Assembly: GCF_016906535.1 (NCBI RefSeq)
Contig: NC_057377.1
Coordinates: 2,068,962 to 2,132,961 of the forward strand
Source of the DNA: Rhizoctonia solani
Taxonomy: Eukaryota > Basidiomycota > Agaricomycetes > Cantharellales > Ceratobasidiaceae
DNA: 64,000 nt
Direction of reading: 5' to 3'
Part shown: in pieces, positions 1-14,669 of the stretch
How positions within the stretch are numbered: the stretch's first letter is position 1
How the letters are laid out: each line of letters begins with the position of its first letter
Position numbers and translations under genes: made by a program
The notes under the pieces: generated by a model
What the model was told of the DNA's origin: nothing
Databases searched by the model: none
The model's input: the letters and a program-made list of their open reading frames with translations, nothing else

Positions 1-365
1 CTTAACTTAAGGGCCTACCTTCAGGGTTCTTTTTTGTGGCCCAGAACTCATTACCGGCAGTTGATTCGCAGAATGACAGGTAGCTTGCACGATAGTAGTT
101 AAGCCTAAACTGATCATCAATTTTTACAAATGTCAGTACTGTGGTGTCGCATTACAAAAAACAAGTTTAACCACAATTCCGCGACGTTGCCAATAACTGA
201 ACACGAGTGGAAGACATTCCGAATCGAAAGAGCCACATAAATTTGTCAATAATATTCACTAAACAATTAAGGATAGAAGCAGGAATCAGTAGTATATGTA
301 CACATCTAGCAAGAACGGAAAATAACACCGCATCCCCACCCCCTCCCCACCTTACACACGTGATC
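1..365. other. No gene seen
   Basis: This stretch lies beyond the 3' end of the first minus-strand gene. Short open frames exist on both strands, but they overlap that gene's last exon or have no protein-like composition. Nothing here can be supported as a gene, RNA or repeat. Confidence 0.5.
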
Positions 366-2408
366 TCACCCAACGCCATCTTCCTCTTCGCTGGCTTCGA
401 CCAAGTCCCACTCGCCATCGCCTTCTTGACTTGGGAGCCCGGCGCTTCCCAGCCCTCCAATCAGACCCAGGTTGTGCCCCAACAGAGCCGGAAAACTGAG
501 CGGAAACGAGCGTGTAGGGGGAGGCAAGGCGTGATCCTGAGCCGCGGACGTATTGTGCGACGCACTGTTAACCAGGGTTAATAAAACTATAGGCAAGCCG
601 GGGAGAAAGAACATACTATCCTATACCCTCGCTCACAACAGTCGCTCCAAGTAGGCTCAGGATACCCGGCAAGTTCTCGACATTCCCTACATCCAGAGCA
701 CCCTGCGTCCAAGCCAAATAAGCAGCGTTGTACTGAACCATCGTCAGCGCGGCTACAAAACTCTGAATCGGGGTCTGGACGATTGGTTCTTCTGTCATCG
801 GCTCTTGCTGTTGCTGAAGTGTAGATTGAGTCGGGATGGTTGCAAGACTTGTCACTCGAGTTCGGATTTGGGGAGCAGTTTGCATCGATACTGACCCTGC
901 TCGTTGGCGGGGTCGGGAATTTGGCGTTGTTGACGATCGGGTAGGAAGTCCAGTCGCGATTGTGTTTGAATGTGGAGAGCGGGGTGTGGAGTATGCTGAA
1001 CCCGCGACATATCTCGCGGCTGCGGATACGCGTGACAAGCTTAAAAGGCTTGGTCGGCGTTTTCCGGGAGAGGCATTGGATGGTCGGGGAGGTTTTGAAG
1101 TTGGAGCAGGTTGGAGGTTCCCTCCGTTTTTGATCGGGGCAGCGGTGGGGGCTGGGAGATGTAATGCGAGGGGACTTGTATATCTACAAAAGGTCTAAAA
1201 TGAGATACAAATTGAGCGCGATAATCAAACGCAACGCACTTTCCCCATCCTCCGTCCGTGGTTCCTCCCAAGCCGCGTCCAGCTACAATCCATGGAGTTC
1301 CAACTCCAACGAGCGTAGTCCCACTCGACTCGGCACCATCTTCATTGATTGTTTCCAGTTTATTTGTGTCGGCCGCTCCAGGGATGAATAGAGATGGAAA
1401 AGGTGGGGAGAGCGTGCTTGAGGCACCCCATCCAATTTCAAAAGGTAGCTTTACGCCAAGGTAGAATGATGTCAGTCGCATAAAGTGTAAGGCGTTGTAT
1501 AAAGTCGTGTGAAGAAGCGATGGTTTGAATCCTGTTGACGAAATGACTTCTGGATAAGAAACGGAGTATAGTAGCCAACTTACGAGGGAGATCGTCTATA
1601 TTAGGTAGTTCCATCCTTCCTAATGTCCAAATATACTCCTCTTGCCCTCCAGGCCCCGTTCGACATTCCTCTTGTAGCTCGTAGGCCTCGGCAAGTTCTC
1701 GCACCAAAGCCGCCCGACCCTCGGAAAGCGCGTCCGCAACATTGGACAAGGCTTGTTTGGCTTCGGTAAGTGGATTGGGAGGTTTGTGTCGTCTAGGAGG
1801 GGGCGCAGATGGTGGGGCAACGGTTGATGCAGAAGGAAACGGGAATAATCGGGACAGCCGACTGGCAGTTGAAGGAGGTGAGCTGCTCGTAGCAAATGGA
1901 ATAGTGTTCTCTTGTGACGGGCCAGCTGCCAGATTTGATGAAGTGGTGTGGGATGGGGAAACCGTAGATGGAAGAAAGTCACGAGCAAGCTTGAGATTCT
2001 CTCGACGTTCAGCCAGTGCCTTCCTCTTGGATATTACATTTTCCCTAGCTAATATTCAGCTGTATATGAGCGATTAATACTGGTTGGAGCGCAGCGCCAC
2101 GCACCTTTCTGGTTCGCCACCCGACGTGCCACCAACTCGGCCTTTACAGCTGTGATGCTAACCTCGAGAGCATAGGTCTCAGCGCGTGCCCATCGTTCCT
2201 TCTCCACTCCACTCCCAAGCAGCTTAGCAGCCTTCTCGACTTCAACCTGGCGTTCATCTCCCGCTTTGCTGATCTGAGCACGTAATTCGCGCACACTACA
2301 AATGATGTAAGATATATATAACCCCAAATGCGATAAAACTCACTGAGTCCGTACACAGGCTTGGCAGATAAACCTTCGTTGGCGGTGTTCACATATAGCA
2401 CACTCCAT
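366..2408 (-). CDS. Atg14/UVRAG(Vps38)-type autophagy protein
   Basis: Probable subunit of the class III PI3-kinase (Vps34) complex, acting at autophagosomal or endosomal membranes. The protein starts MECAICEHRQRRFICQACVR at 2408, giving the paired CxxC...CxxC cluster typical of the Atg14/UVRAG N-terminus. A charged coiled-coil-like stretch follows (ELRAQISKAGDERQVEVEKA), then the conserved middle (MRLTSFYLGVKLPFEIGWG near 1450) and the late motif VQYNAAYLAWTQG near 730. At least five introns. The last (about 564-615) starts GTATGT and joins ...SEGIGY to a final exon ending GEWDLVEASEEEDGVG. The join near 1150-1215 needs a 56- or 65-nt intron (donor GTTTGA or GTGCGT, acceptor ACAAG) to keep frame. 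Whether it is Atg14 or Vps38 cannot be told here. A CCACGTGA site lies about 100 bp before the start. Confidence 0.82.
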
Positions 2409-3075
2409 CGTGGTCCAGACCGAACATTGTCCAAATAGGCGATCACGGTCGTAACGGATAGGGCAACCGCTATCCACTAAGCGCCCAGCTTCGTCATGAC
2501 TCGTAATCCACGTGACTTTACTGTAGCTTTGTCAGCCCACCACCTTTGAACCACTCTCAATCACTAAATATAGGCTCTCCACTCATATTGTCAGCTTGAA
2601 GGGCGGAGAATTGCTATCACAGATAACACCAATAAGTTTTGCTGTCCTTGGTGCCTAGACACGGGGTTACAAGTCACACAACGTACTTGCTTACACCGCT
2701 TCGCATTACCCGCGCGCTCTCCTTGCTCCTTTGCACAGGATTCTCCCACCAAATCTCTCTAAAAGGATATTCGGAAATAGATTTTCACCCATTCTCGTAC
2801 AGCGAACACGCGAACGCTCGATGACCCACACGTTGCCAAGCCCGAAGCACGCATTGATCGTGGATAATAATATTAGTCACATGCCTCGCTTGCCAATTCA
2901 CTACTCATGCCCGGTTCTGTACATGGTGCAGAAGCAAAACCAGCATGGCCCTCTTCACTTCGCGACCATCGTCTATTTCAACACATTAATGCGATGACAG
3001 CTATAAATAATCCTCCTATGCCCAGCTGATTGCCCAGGACCACCCCAGCACTTGGCATCGCATCTCTAGTTTGTC
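2409..3075. promoter_or_regulatory. Intergenic, divergent promoter region
   Basis: It separates the minus-strand Atg14-like gene from the plus-strand aminopeptidase, so both promoters should lie here. CCACGTGA at 2508-2515 is an E-box-like palindrome about 100 bp before the Atg14-like start. CTATAAATAA near 3001, about 75 bp before the aminopeptidase ATG, is a possible TATA element. The short open frames here have no coding character. Confidence 0.45.
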
Positions 3076-4588
<1,513 letters not shown>

Positions 4589-5155
4589 ATTTTATTCGGG
4601 GAGATGAAGGACGTGCACATGTAATATATAATACCAGCAATAAACACAAACTGAACACTATCTGAAGGAAACATTTCATCGTGTGCTGGATCGAAGAGCA
4701 TATCCGAAATACAAAGTCGAGCTGCGTGCCGGCGGTACCTCGGGCGTGAGGATCCGACGTTACGCGGTACATAATAGCGAGGGCCAGCGCATATATCCAA
4801 CCCATTGTGACTCATAGCATAGAATGAGCTCTTTTAGTTTGCTGTCGTTGCCAAGATCTCATTTTCAGCAAGTAAAGCATGCTAGCCACTGCGTTCCTAA
4901 TCACGTCATGAATAAACCCACGTGATCCTTCATGCCAAGGGTAGAATCATGCGCTCTGGAAGTCGAGCGTGCGAGTAATTCGAAGCAATCTAGTGCACAA
5001 TGTGACTTCTTCCGCACGACACTTCAGCTTCGGAGGCTTAGATCATCATCTTTACCCATCAAAAGTATGTTCGAGTCCATGTGTCGATTTCTCGGCGGTG
5101 TAGCTATATAAATGTTGGATTGGCAAGATGAAAGATCGATAGCTCCTGGTTCATT
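4589..5155. other. Intergenic between the aminopeptidase pair
   Basis: Terminator of copy 1 and promoter of copy 2. CCACGTGA occurs at 4918-4925, and TATATAAATG lies about 50 bp before the copy 2 ATG. Minus-strand open frames at 4407-4815 overlap the aminopeptidase exons and are not supported. Confidence 0.5.
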
Positions 5156-6662
<1,507 letters not shown>

Positions 6663-7114
6663 GCGTTTGGAACATGCCCGCTGCTCCCCGTTATACTGCT
6701 TTGGAAGTTTAGCCTGGTCATATTTTCCGTATCTCAATTGGACCCGGAAAGTACATCAAATGCTAAAATAGTTGAACTGAGTCGAATTCTGGAGAACACC
6801 ATAGCGTGTTAGTTAATTAAGCAGTCTCACAATGCTACGTCAACTTGACTTCGGGCCCTTGCTGGGATATGCTATCGCACAGACGAAGCTATTACAGCTA
6901 ATACTAAGTCCTACACAATGGCACACATAATCTAGCCACTTTACATGGTTAACAAACTAAAGATAAGTATTCGGGTCTAAGTAAAAATTGAGTTGAAACG
7001 AAGGTCGGTATATAATAACCTCAGGTATCAACCCTCCCTTGGCCCGATTCGTGCTAAAGAAGACATATACCAAGGTTATAGTTTCAGAAGATATTAACTG
7101 AAAAAAGACACTTA
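6663..7114. repeat. Gene-free stretch with degenerate MITE copy
   Basis: There is no coding signal between the aminopeptidase and the WD40 remnant. From about 6965 to 7114 the sequence is a diverged relative of the 220-bp repeat described next. It shares aattgagttgaaa, ataacctcaggtatcaa, the cgattcgtgct core and a ttaactgaaaaaagacac end. It is probably an older copy that abuts the younger one head to tail. Confidence 0.5.
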
Positions 7115-7334
7115 CACTGTACAAAGTTATAATGCTGAAAACCAGTGCGTGTGTTTAAGTGAGAATTGAGCTGAAGTCAAGATCAATGCATACTGATTTT
7201 AGGTATAAATTCTTCCATAGTCTGATTCATGCTGAGGGAGGCATACTAACATTGTAATTTTCAGACCATATCCTACTGAAAAAAGGAATCTTTTACTGAT
7301 GCACTGATTTTCAGGATCTTATTACACCACAGTG
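7115..7334. mobile_element. MITE-like element, copy A (220 bp)
   Basis: A second, about 90% similar copy lies at 8956-9176 in the same orientation. The ends read CACTGT...ACAGTG. The outer ~35 bp form an imperfect terminal inverted repeat: CTGAAAACCAGTGC on the left matches the reverse complement of the right end, CTGAAAATCAGTGC. There is no open frame. A clear target-site duplication is not visible, so the exact edges and superfamily are uncertain. Confidence 0.6.
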
Positions 7335-7544
7335 ATTACGACGCAGTATAGAGGAATTAGGTCACTGGATTATGCATGAGCTAACGGTTAGAAGAAGTGG
7401 CTGATTGCTGATCTCCTTCTTAATCAGGTTAATCATAATTCAATAACTAATCGTAGCATACATTTCATACATATATATGGTGTACACCCCGGATTTAAAT
7501 TCATTGTCTTTGTGCACCAGGAAATAGGTAATAACACGTAATGT

Positions 7545-8640
7545 TCAGCCCTGTACATAGCATTTGCCCCATTCCTGTCCGACCGCTAATGTCTGCTTCG
7601 GCACCTGTAGTGTCCCTGACCTTGTGATAATGACCGATACAAACGGGGATAGTCCTGCATCAGCAATCTCCGACGGAAGCCAGAACAATAGATCATTGCG
7701 CCCGTTGACCGACCACCCATCTCGGTTGATGTGACATTGGTTGTACACATCTGGAAGAGTCTGACCTGGCGCTGAGGAAAGAGTAGAGTGGGCAGGGAAT
7801 TGAAAATCTAAAATAGGCGCATAAGGGTTCCAGATTCGTAGGCTACGGCTACTGTCGAAGTCATTATCATTAACCGAAGCGAGAAGTGAGAGATCCAGCC
7901 ATTGTGCAATCAGGTCAACCCAGTCATCCCTAGCGGAACACAGCTGGAAAGCAGTTTGCCCGGTGAGCAAAGATATTCCTAGAATTGTACCATCGTCGAA
8001 GCCTACAATGATGTGGGCACTGTCGTCAGAAAATTGCCAAACCCGAGGGGGCGATTGAACGGCCCAGCAGCTACAGACCCATCTTCCGTCCGCACGATTT
8101 GGGATAATTTCTTATACTTGTTGGTTTGAGCGGTGTAAAGGCCACCCGGAGATGTAGCACAGGTCATTCGGCTAGAAAGCTGCATGTTGGATGACACTGG
8201 CTGGGGAGTGCCATCCGAGACACCCCACACTTGCATGCCACTATTGTCCGAGCCTGCCAGTACATGAATACCACCAGACGAGAAACCGAGTGATGTAATT
8301 TTGAGAAGGGTGTCTTCTGAGAATACAGGTAGCGCTTCGCCCCCCCTCACATTCCATACTCGCACGGTCTTATCATTAGAGCCAGAGATCACCCGAGTAC
8401 CATCAGGTAAGTAAGTAACTGACCAAATTGATTCAGTATGCCCGATAAATGGACCCGCAGCAAGTGACCCATCGCTGATCCTCCATACCCGCATAGTACC
8501 ATCCTCAGAGGCAGATGCAACAAGTGTGCCATCAGGCCACACTGTCACTGAGTTGATGCCATTTGTATGACCATGGACTTGTCGTCGTCGAGGTCGACCG
8601 CGGGCGCTTGCAATGGTGCTCGAATTGCTTATGGCAGGTC
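7545..8640 (-). pseudogene. WD40-repeat protein remnant
   Basis: The part from 8640 to 8003 encodes recognisable WD40 blades: GHTNGINSVTVWPDG, ASEDGTMRVW, GHTESIWSVTYLPDG, SNDKTVRVWN and later GSDNSGMQVWGVSDG. A second frame (7970-7545) continues with SLRIWNPYAPILDF and a C-terminal segment, GRNDLLFWLPSEI, like the tail of fungal NACHT-WD40 proteins. No start codon follows the in-frame stop near 8640 and no NACHT domain is present. The piece therefore looks like the truncated 3' end of a larger gene, or a gene whose N-terminal exon I could not join. It is bracketed by the two MITE-like copies. Confidence 0.6.
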
Positions 8641-8955
8641 ACAATGCACTATATAACCAGTCGCCCAGAATAATGCAGCCATAATCAGTACCGCAGGCAC
8701 GGAAGCTACGGCTTCTTGGCTGAGCCAATGCCAGTGTAATAAAGATGCCTGGACATCATTCACCGCCATTGTAATATTTGTATAGGCACTGGCACCGGTC
8801 ATGCAACTACCTCAAAAAGCATACATGGTATCTGCTTTTAGTCCTTCTGGCTATGGCATCTCCGGTAGTCGAGGGTTAAGTCTTAAAGCGAAGAGAAGCG
8901 GAAATAGCCTATATTAATACTTTACGCAGTAAAACTGGGTGGGATGTATGGCTAT

Positions 8956-9176
8956 CACTGTACAAGGTTATAATGCTGAAAATCAGTGCGTGTGTTTAAG
9001 TGAGAATTGAGCTGAAATCAAGATCAATACATACTGATTTTAGGTATCAATTCTTCCATAGTCTGATTCATGCTGAGGGAGGCATACTAACATTGTAATT
9101 TTCAGACCATATCCCACTGAAAAAAGACATCTTTTACTGACGTACTGATTTTCAGGATCTTATCACACCACAGTGC
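8956..9176. mobile_element. MITE-like element, copy B (221 bp)
   Basis: Same sequence family and orientation as the copy at 7115-7334, with identical CACTGT...ACAGTG ends. Most differences are single transitions, so both insertions or a local duplication are fairly recent. Together they flank the WD40 remnant. Confidence 0.6.
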
Positions 9177-9519
9177 ATAGCAGACCATGTGCACGTGGGT
9201 CGCCAGCCGTGAACTGGAGAAACCACTTTTTTACATTAAATTTTTGTAAACTTGTCGTAACTAAGAGGGAATTTGCCGGACTCGCTCTCGCGTTTGTTAT
9301 CGAGGGCAGCATCTCTAAGCTGGATAGACAAATTGGGAATCTTTGAGTTTATATTAAGTAGTTTCAAATTCCTTAGAAGGCAAGCCAGAGTAACGAGACA
9401 AGCAGTAGTTTCAATTATTAGGTGTATAGAACATACAATTGCAACACCGTTTCCGAATCCATTACAACAAGACTTACAAAAGTGTAGTTTACGACTTGGG
9501 GGTATTTCTGGGATTTCGC

Positions 9520-12234
9520 TCAATTCTGAGGTGCTTTGGAATCCCCGCCAGATCCACCGGCAGGAGGGCTCGTACTCCTTCCCAAACTCGTGCCTTCTCC
9601 GTCAATCGCTGAATAAATTGGGGGAGCTCCCGGAGATGCAGGAACAGGAGAATTACCCCGTGAGATGTCCTCGCTCCCACCCAGCCCCTTTTTCCTTACT
9701 GATAATGGACTGACGGGGGGCGGCAGACTAGACCCAGGATCAAGTGTATCAGAACGAGAAACGTTACGCCTGAAAGCCCCTGCTGAGATCATACGGCCAG
9801 AGCCACCAGGAGAAGTAGGGGATGTAACAGGAGACACATTGCTGAGCGTAGGAAGTGTAGGTGGACGAGGGAGCGGCGAAGAGAAAGGATTAGGGTATTC
9901 GGATGGAGTACCATAGTTCGATTCTTGTGTTTGAATATGCGGGGGCGAAGGTGTACGTGGTGGTAGTGCATCAGTCGGAGCGGATATCACCCCAAGGCTA
10001 GGCTTATTGGAAGGGCTCTGAGGCTGAGGTGGTGGTGGCGGAGGGCTAGCAGCCGAGTTGCGGTTGGAAGAACCGTACATGGCGAAAATGTCCTCGTGAC
10101 TTTCTTCCCTCACTAATGGGTTGGATGCTTCATGTTGATCAAGTCTCGGAGCGGGAGCGGGCGAAGGGTCTCGAACCGGTGGAGGTGAGGGAGATAAGTC
10201 GCGCACTGGGATCAAATATTTGTCATATGACACATAGTAGTAATCATGCAAGACTTACAGCTGTCGGCATACGGGATGGGTTGTGGCTGGTTGGCTGCTG
10301 GCGGCGCTGGCGGCGTTGCTGGTGCCGCTGGTGCCGGTACTGGGGATGCGGGCATCGCGAGTACTGGTGGCGGTGATGGCGCCTGGATTGTATGAGACAC
10401 AGGAGGGGGAGATGTTGAAGGCACAGGAGGCGCAGGAGGCGCTGGTGGGTGGAAGACTGGCGGAGGAGATATATCCCTTTCATGAGTGAAACCTGCCACC
10501 TGTCCTTCGGCATCTGGTAGGGGATGAACTGGCAACGGTCGAGAATATGCAGGGGCAGAAGGGGTAGTTGCCCATGGTGATCCATGCGGAGGCATAAGTG
10601 GCGAATGCGATTGAGTAGGGTCGGGAAGAGCATTGGAAAAGTACGACTCGGATAATTGGCGGGGCTGGTATGCGCCGGGAGGGGGGCCAGGTGGTGGGGC
10701 GTAGGTTCCGACCGGAGCGGTGGGTTGATGAGATGATTGGGGAGGTTCGTGTGGAGGTGGAGTAGGCGCGTGTTGTGGGCTGAAAGTAGGATCATGAGAA
10801 AGAGCGTCAGCAATGCTAGACGAGAAGGTGTCATCTCTTCCATGGTCCCCAAGAGTAATTGGGGGAAGTCCACTTCCAAATCCACTAGTACGTGCGGGAA
10901 GAGTATGAAATTCCCCAGCACCGGTATTTCCGACACGAGATCCATCCTCCCCAATACGCAGCGAACCAGTGGAGAACCCACTACCACCGGGACCGGAGTA
11001 TTGACTTTCACCGAATTCGTTGAAGTTGTTAGGACCCCGAGGCATCGTACTCCCGGTAACACCGTTAACATGATCAGTCCCGGGTGTAGCCGGCCCAGAA
11101 TTATTATAATGATTGAACGGCTGGAACGTCGTCGTAGCTGGAGTCGGTTCGGGTAATACGGGAGGATTGATTCGTACTTCGCCAATGCAGCGCATTGCCT
11201 CTGAAGATAGCTCCGCCGTTTTTTCCCGACTGGTGTATAATGGCCTGGGCTGACCAGGTGGCGTCGTATAGAGGGGGATTTGCTAGAAACGTGGTCAGAA
11301 ATAGACCAACCGAGCTACGCTATTGTTTACCTCAATCATCAACTTCCCGAGGTCGCCGATAATCTATTATGCGGATTAGGGTTGTTGTGCGAATAGAAAA
11401 GCAATACTCTTACAGTTGTCTTTTCGGCCAATTCAACCATTCCTGCAAACTTGAGTCCCAAGAATTCTCTTGTTGCACGGCGCTTGTAATCACCGATTGC
11501 GGCCTACCACAGAGTTAATAATCGAACAACATACGCGAGTAGGCTGAACTACCTCTTCGTTCACAATGTCAATTTCCAATCGCCTTCCTTCTTCCTTTAG
11601 TTCGTTCAAAAGTTCGACCTGGGCCATGCGACTTTTGTGCTAAACAAGTGGCTATAAGTGATATACCACCAGCTAATTGAGTCGGGAAGCCTACCTCGGG
11701 GCTCATTTTGGCTAACTTCTTGTCTGCACCATCAGCTTTGTTGTCCACATTGCGCTTCCTCCTCTTCTTCTCATCTAGATCTTCTTCTCGAGACCTAATC
11801 GACTTCATTTGAGTTCGGATTTGTTCTTCATACGAGGCATATTGGGTTAGGGCGGCCGAGAATTGGGCGAGCAGATTGGTCGAGTGGGAAAGAACATCCT
11901 ATGTAATTTGAATCAGTAGAGCTTGGAGTACAAACGGGCTGTTCTGACTTACGCCAAGGTCGTCGCCCTCGCCGAGACCCCAAGTCTTCAATGTTTCGGC
12001 GCTCTTGCCAATCTCCCCAGCGAGTCGTTGAACACTGAGTGTTCGCGTTAGGACCTTCAGTTTTGTTAGAGTGGGACTGCCGTATGCTCACCCTACTAAT
12101 ACCCCCTTTTCTGCGGTGATAAGGTCCTGTAGCGTTCGTAAATCAGGGTTACCGAGTGCTGTGATCGTCGAGGCATGGGCGATCTTTGCGCCCACGGAGC
12201 CGAGCATACCGCCCGACGGACGCGACTTGAACAT
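9520..12234 (-). CDS. pil1: PIL1/LSP1-type eisosome protein with proline-rich tail
   Basis: BAR-like eisosome core protein that would shape plasma-membrane furrows. From the ATG at 12234 it reads MFKSRPSGGMLGSVGAKIAH, then PDLRTLQDLITAEKGVLVSI, SAETLKTWGLGEGDD and a long helical region with TQMKSIRSREEDLDEKKRR and ATREFLGLKFAGMVELAEKT. These are the core PIL1-domain helices. A long Pro/Ser-rich, probably disordered tail follows, as in other basidiomycete members. An intron at about 10204-10253 (donor GTAAGT) joins PYADS to LRDLSPSPPP. The protein ends DSKAPQN-stop at 9520. The upstream in-frame methionine near 12369 was not used because the conserved part begins at MFKSRPSGG. Confidence 0.85.
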
Positions 12235-12769
12235 CTTGCGAAGGGGTGATGAAGGCGTATTGAAAAGTGGCAAGGGGTCAGCTTGAGCACTATTTATACA
12301 GTCCAGTTGCAATGATTCGCAGTCGTGTGAAGCACCGGCGCGTCGTGTACAGCCTCGTCTGCATTGCAATCCAAACAGCCTATATCAGCTCGGGCCCCGA
12401 AAATCCGACCAGTCTACGCCAAGTACTACTCACCGTGGTCGGGTTCAGCAGTTGGAGTCGACTGCGGGAGATCTGATTTCACTTCAATGCCAAATGCGGT
12501 GCTCGCGCGTCACCCTGTATGTCGTCAGGGCGCTTACGAGACGTGCCGTACCTTATGTAATCATGGCCCGCACTCCGTCACCCCGGACAACCTTTGGCAT
12601 CTGGTCAGAGGTTATGACTGAAATTAAAATAGGTGATGGGATCGTTTCCGAATTATAAAGTCATATAGCATTGACCGCATACATATTAACGTAATGGCAT
12701 GCATAAAGATCGTAATCTTCCCTGTAGCTTCCATCCCTCCCCGGAGAACGCGCTCTTGAGGACTGACGT

Positions 12770-14267
12770 TCACTTGGAGGGGTTGGGCGACCTCATCATT
12801 AGCTGTATTCTAGGAAAAATTGCTGACAATGGTGACGTGGTCGGGCTAGAGTCTACTGAGCTACGGTTTGGTACTTGATTTTGAAGGTTCGTATAAACAG
12901 ACATGTTGCTCCCGAGCTGGGGTTTCGCCCGAGAAACTTCCGTCACTTTTCTTGGCCAAAAGGATAGTCTCGACCTTGAGCTTTCTTGAGATATTGAGCC
13001 CAAATTATTTCTTTCGGAAACGAGACGTGCGTTTATAGCTGCACCCCCAGCCCGTGCTAGTACAAGTTTTATATCCTCATCGATTATCGCCCATCTCCTA
13101 TTCCTCTCCTGAGTAACAGAGGATAAGGATGACAATGAAGAATCAAATTCAATAGGTGTTGGTGACCCATAATTGTTGGTCTCAGAGCCACCTTCGTCAT
13201 CTTGCCGGCTCGCCAGGTAACCAAGTCTCGGTTGCGTTGCCTCACGGATAGCTTCGTGCCAAATTTCAGCAGTCCGATCCTTTCCCTTATAAGCGAGCGT
13301 AGCAGAGACCGCCTCTTCCGATGGTAACTCCTACCGGGATCAGAAATTAGTATCACTTCATTTATACAGTAGTTGATCAGCAGGATCACATGGCTGAAAG
13401 GCCTGTGCTAATAAGGAAGGTGCAACACATACCCCAGTTAACATGTTTCCGTAATAGGCCAGCACCTAATATCGAACAATTTACATGAATCCAAATGCGC
13501 CCTTATGGAGGGACTTACGTTGCATTTCCTAGCTAACTCTTCCATTCCAGCGAACTTCTGCTTCATGAGATCTCGAATTATAGTCGGGGAATCGTAACAA
13601 ATTTTGGCTGGGTCCTGAGACACAATTGTCTTAACAGACACGCATAAAAGCGAAGTGAATTTGGTACCTACAGCTTTCAATAGGATATCTGGGCTTGACC
13701 CTGGTGGCGATGGGGCATATAATTTGTATTGGGATGCATGCTCTGGAGTATTCGTAACATCCTAGAGACGGGAGACTTGATCAGCAGGCACCACCCAGAC
13801 TCAGAGTAGCGCTGGCCTAGTCCGGCAGTACATGCACAGCAAAACCCATTGATTTCTTCTGTTGTCTTACCCTAATTGCCTGAAGTCGATTTCTGATTAT
13901 TTCCCCGTGGGTGCTGAATTGGACGAGAGCCAAGGAGAATTTTATAAGTACATTCGCGGAGTGAAACATAACATCCTAAGTTTATGAAATTGTTAGTCCT
14001 CACGGTACGGTGCCTGGGGTTTTGGTTGACTCACCGACACTGCTTCATTTGAACTAGCGCGCCCCCATTTCTGCAGAATGAGTGCATTCTTGTTCACGTC
14101 TTTTCCTAATCGTCTAATGCTAATACTTCATGAGCATTCGGACTCAATCCTAACGGGACAACTACGGGTGTATACCTGGTCCAAATGTCCATCTCGCTGG
14201 CAAACAATTCGTCCAGCGTGCAAAGCTCAGGCGCGATGGGTGCCTCTGGTAGGGGATGTGCGTTCAT
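12770..14267 (-). CDS. Diverged PIL1-like paralog
   Basis: Lies directly upstream of pil1 on the same strand and aligns with it exon by exon. ELCTLDELFASEMDIW matches DLRTLQDLITAEKGVL, SIRRLGKDVNKNALILQKWG matches SIQRLAGEIGKSAETLKTWG, DVMFHSANVLIKFSLALVQF matches DVLSHSTNLLAQFSAALTQY, and MKQKFAGMEELARKC matches GLKFAGMVELAEKT. It starts at the ATG at 14267 and has at least five introns. The C-terminal part ends RSPNPSK-stop at 12770 and is shorter and less proline-rich than in pil1. Splice sites are intact where checked, so it may be expressed, but divergence is high. It may be a specialised eisosome protein or a decaying duplicate. Confidence 0.65.
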
Positions 14268-14669
14268 TGAAGCGTTGTATCTACTTGATGAACTTTCGAA
14301 CGTCGGTTAACGAGCAACTAGTGAAAAGGTGGTCGTTGGTGCAAGTCGAGCACTGCTAGCGGATTAATAGTACGCAGCTCCCCTGGTCCACGTGAACCGC
14401 GGTGCTGTGCCTATGTCGAATCACGTCATATTAGCGCCCCCGGACTAGGACATACTTGTTCAGGGGACAGCTGTCGGTTGACAGCTCTGACATCTGAGCT
14501 CCCAGTATGGATAGTAGTAGGCACGATGTCCTGGCGGATGTGAGCTTGCGATGAGCACACGAAGAAGGCAGCGTGGCCTCGAAAAGGTAATAATTTGATT
14601 TTCATATTAATACCTGTGTATGCGCTCAAAAACTATACTAATCTACTTCATTTTCAGAGCAAATACAAA
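14268..14669. promoter_or_regulatory. Intergenic upstream of the PIL1-like gene
   Basis: Holds the promoter of the PIL1-like paralog and the 3' flank of the F-box gene. A CCACGTGAAC site lies near 14389, about 120 bp before the PIL1-like start. No coding signal. Confidence 0.4.

Noticed and set aside
207..581. 124-codon plus-strand frame
   Set aside because: It is antisense to the last exon and intron of the Atg14-like gene, whose splicing to GEWDLVEASEEEDGVG is better supported.
10212..11195. Second long minus-strand frame over the PIL1 tail (10244-11185)
   Set aside because: Leu/His/Arg-rich shadow of the proline-rich coding frame.
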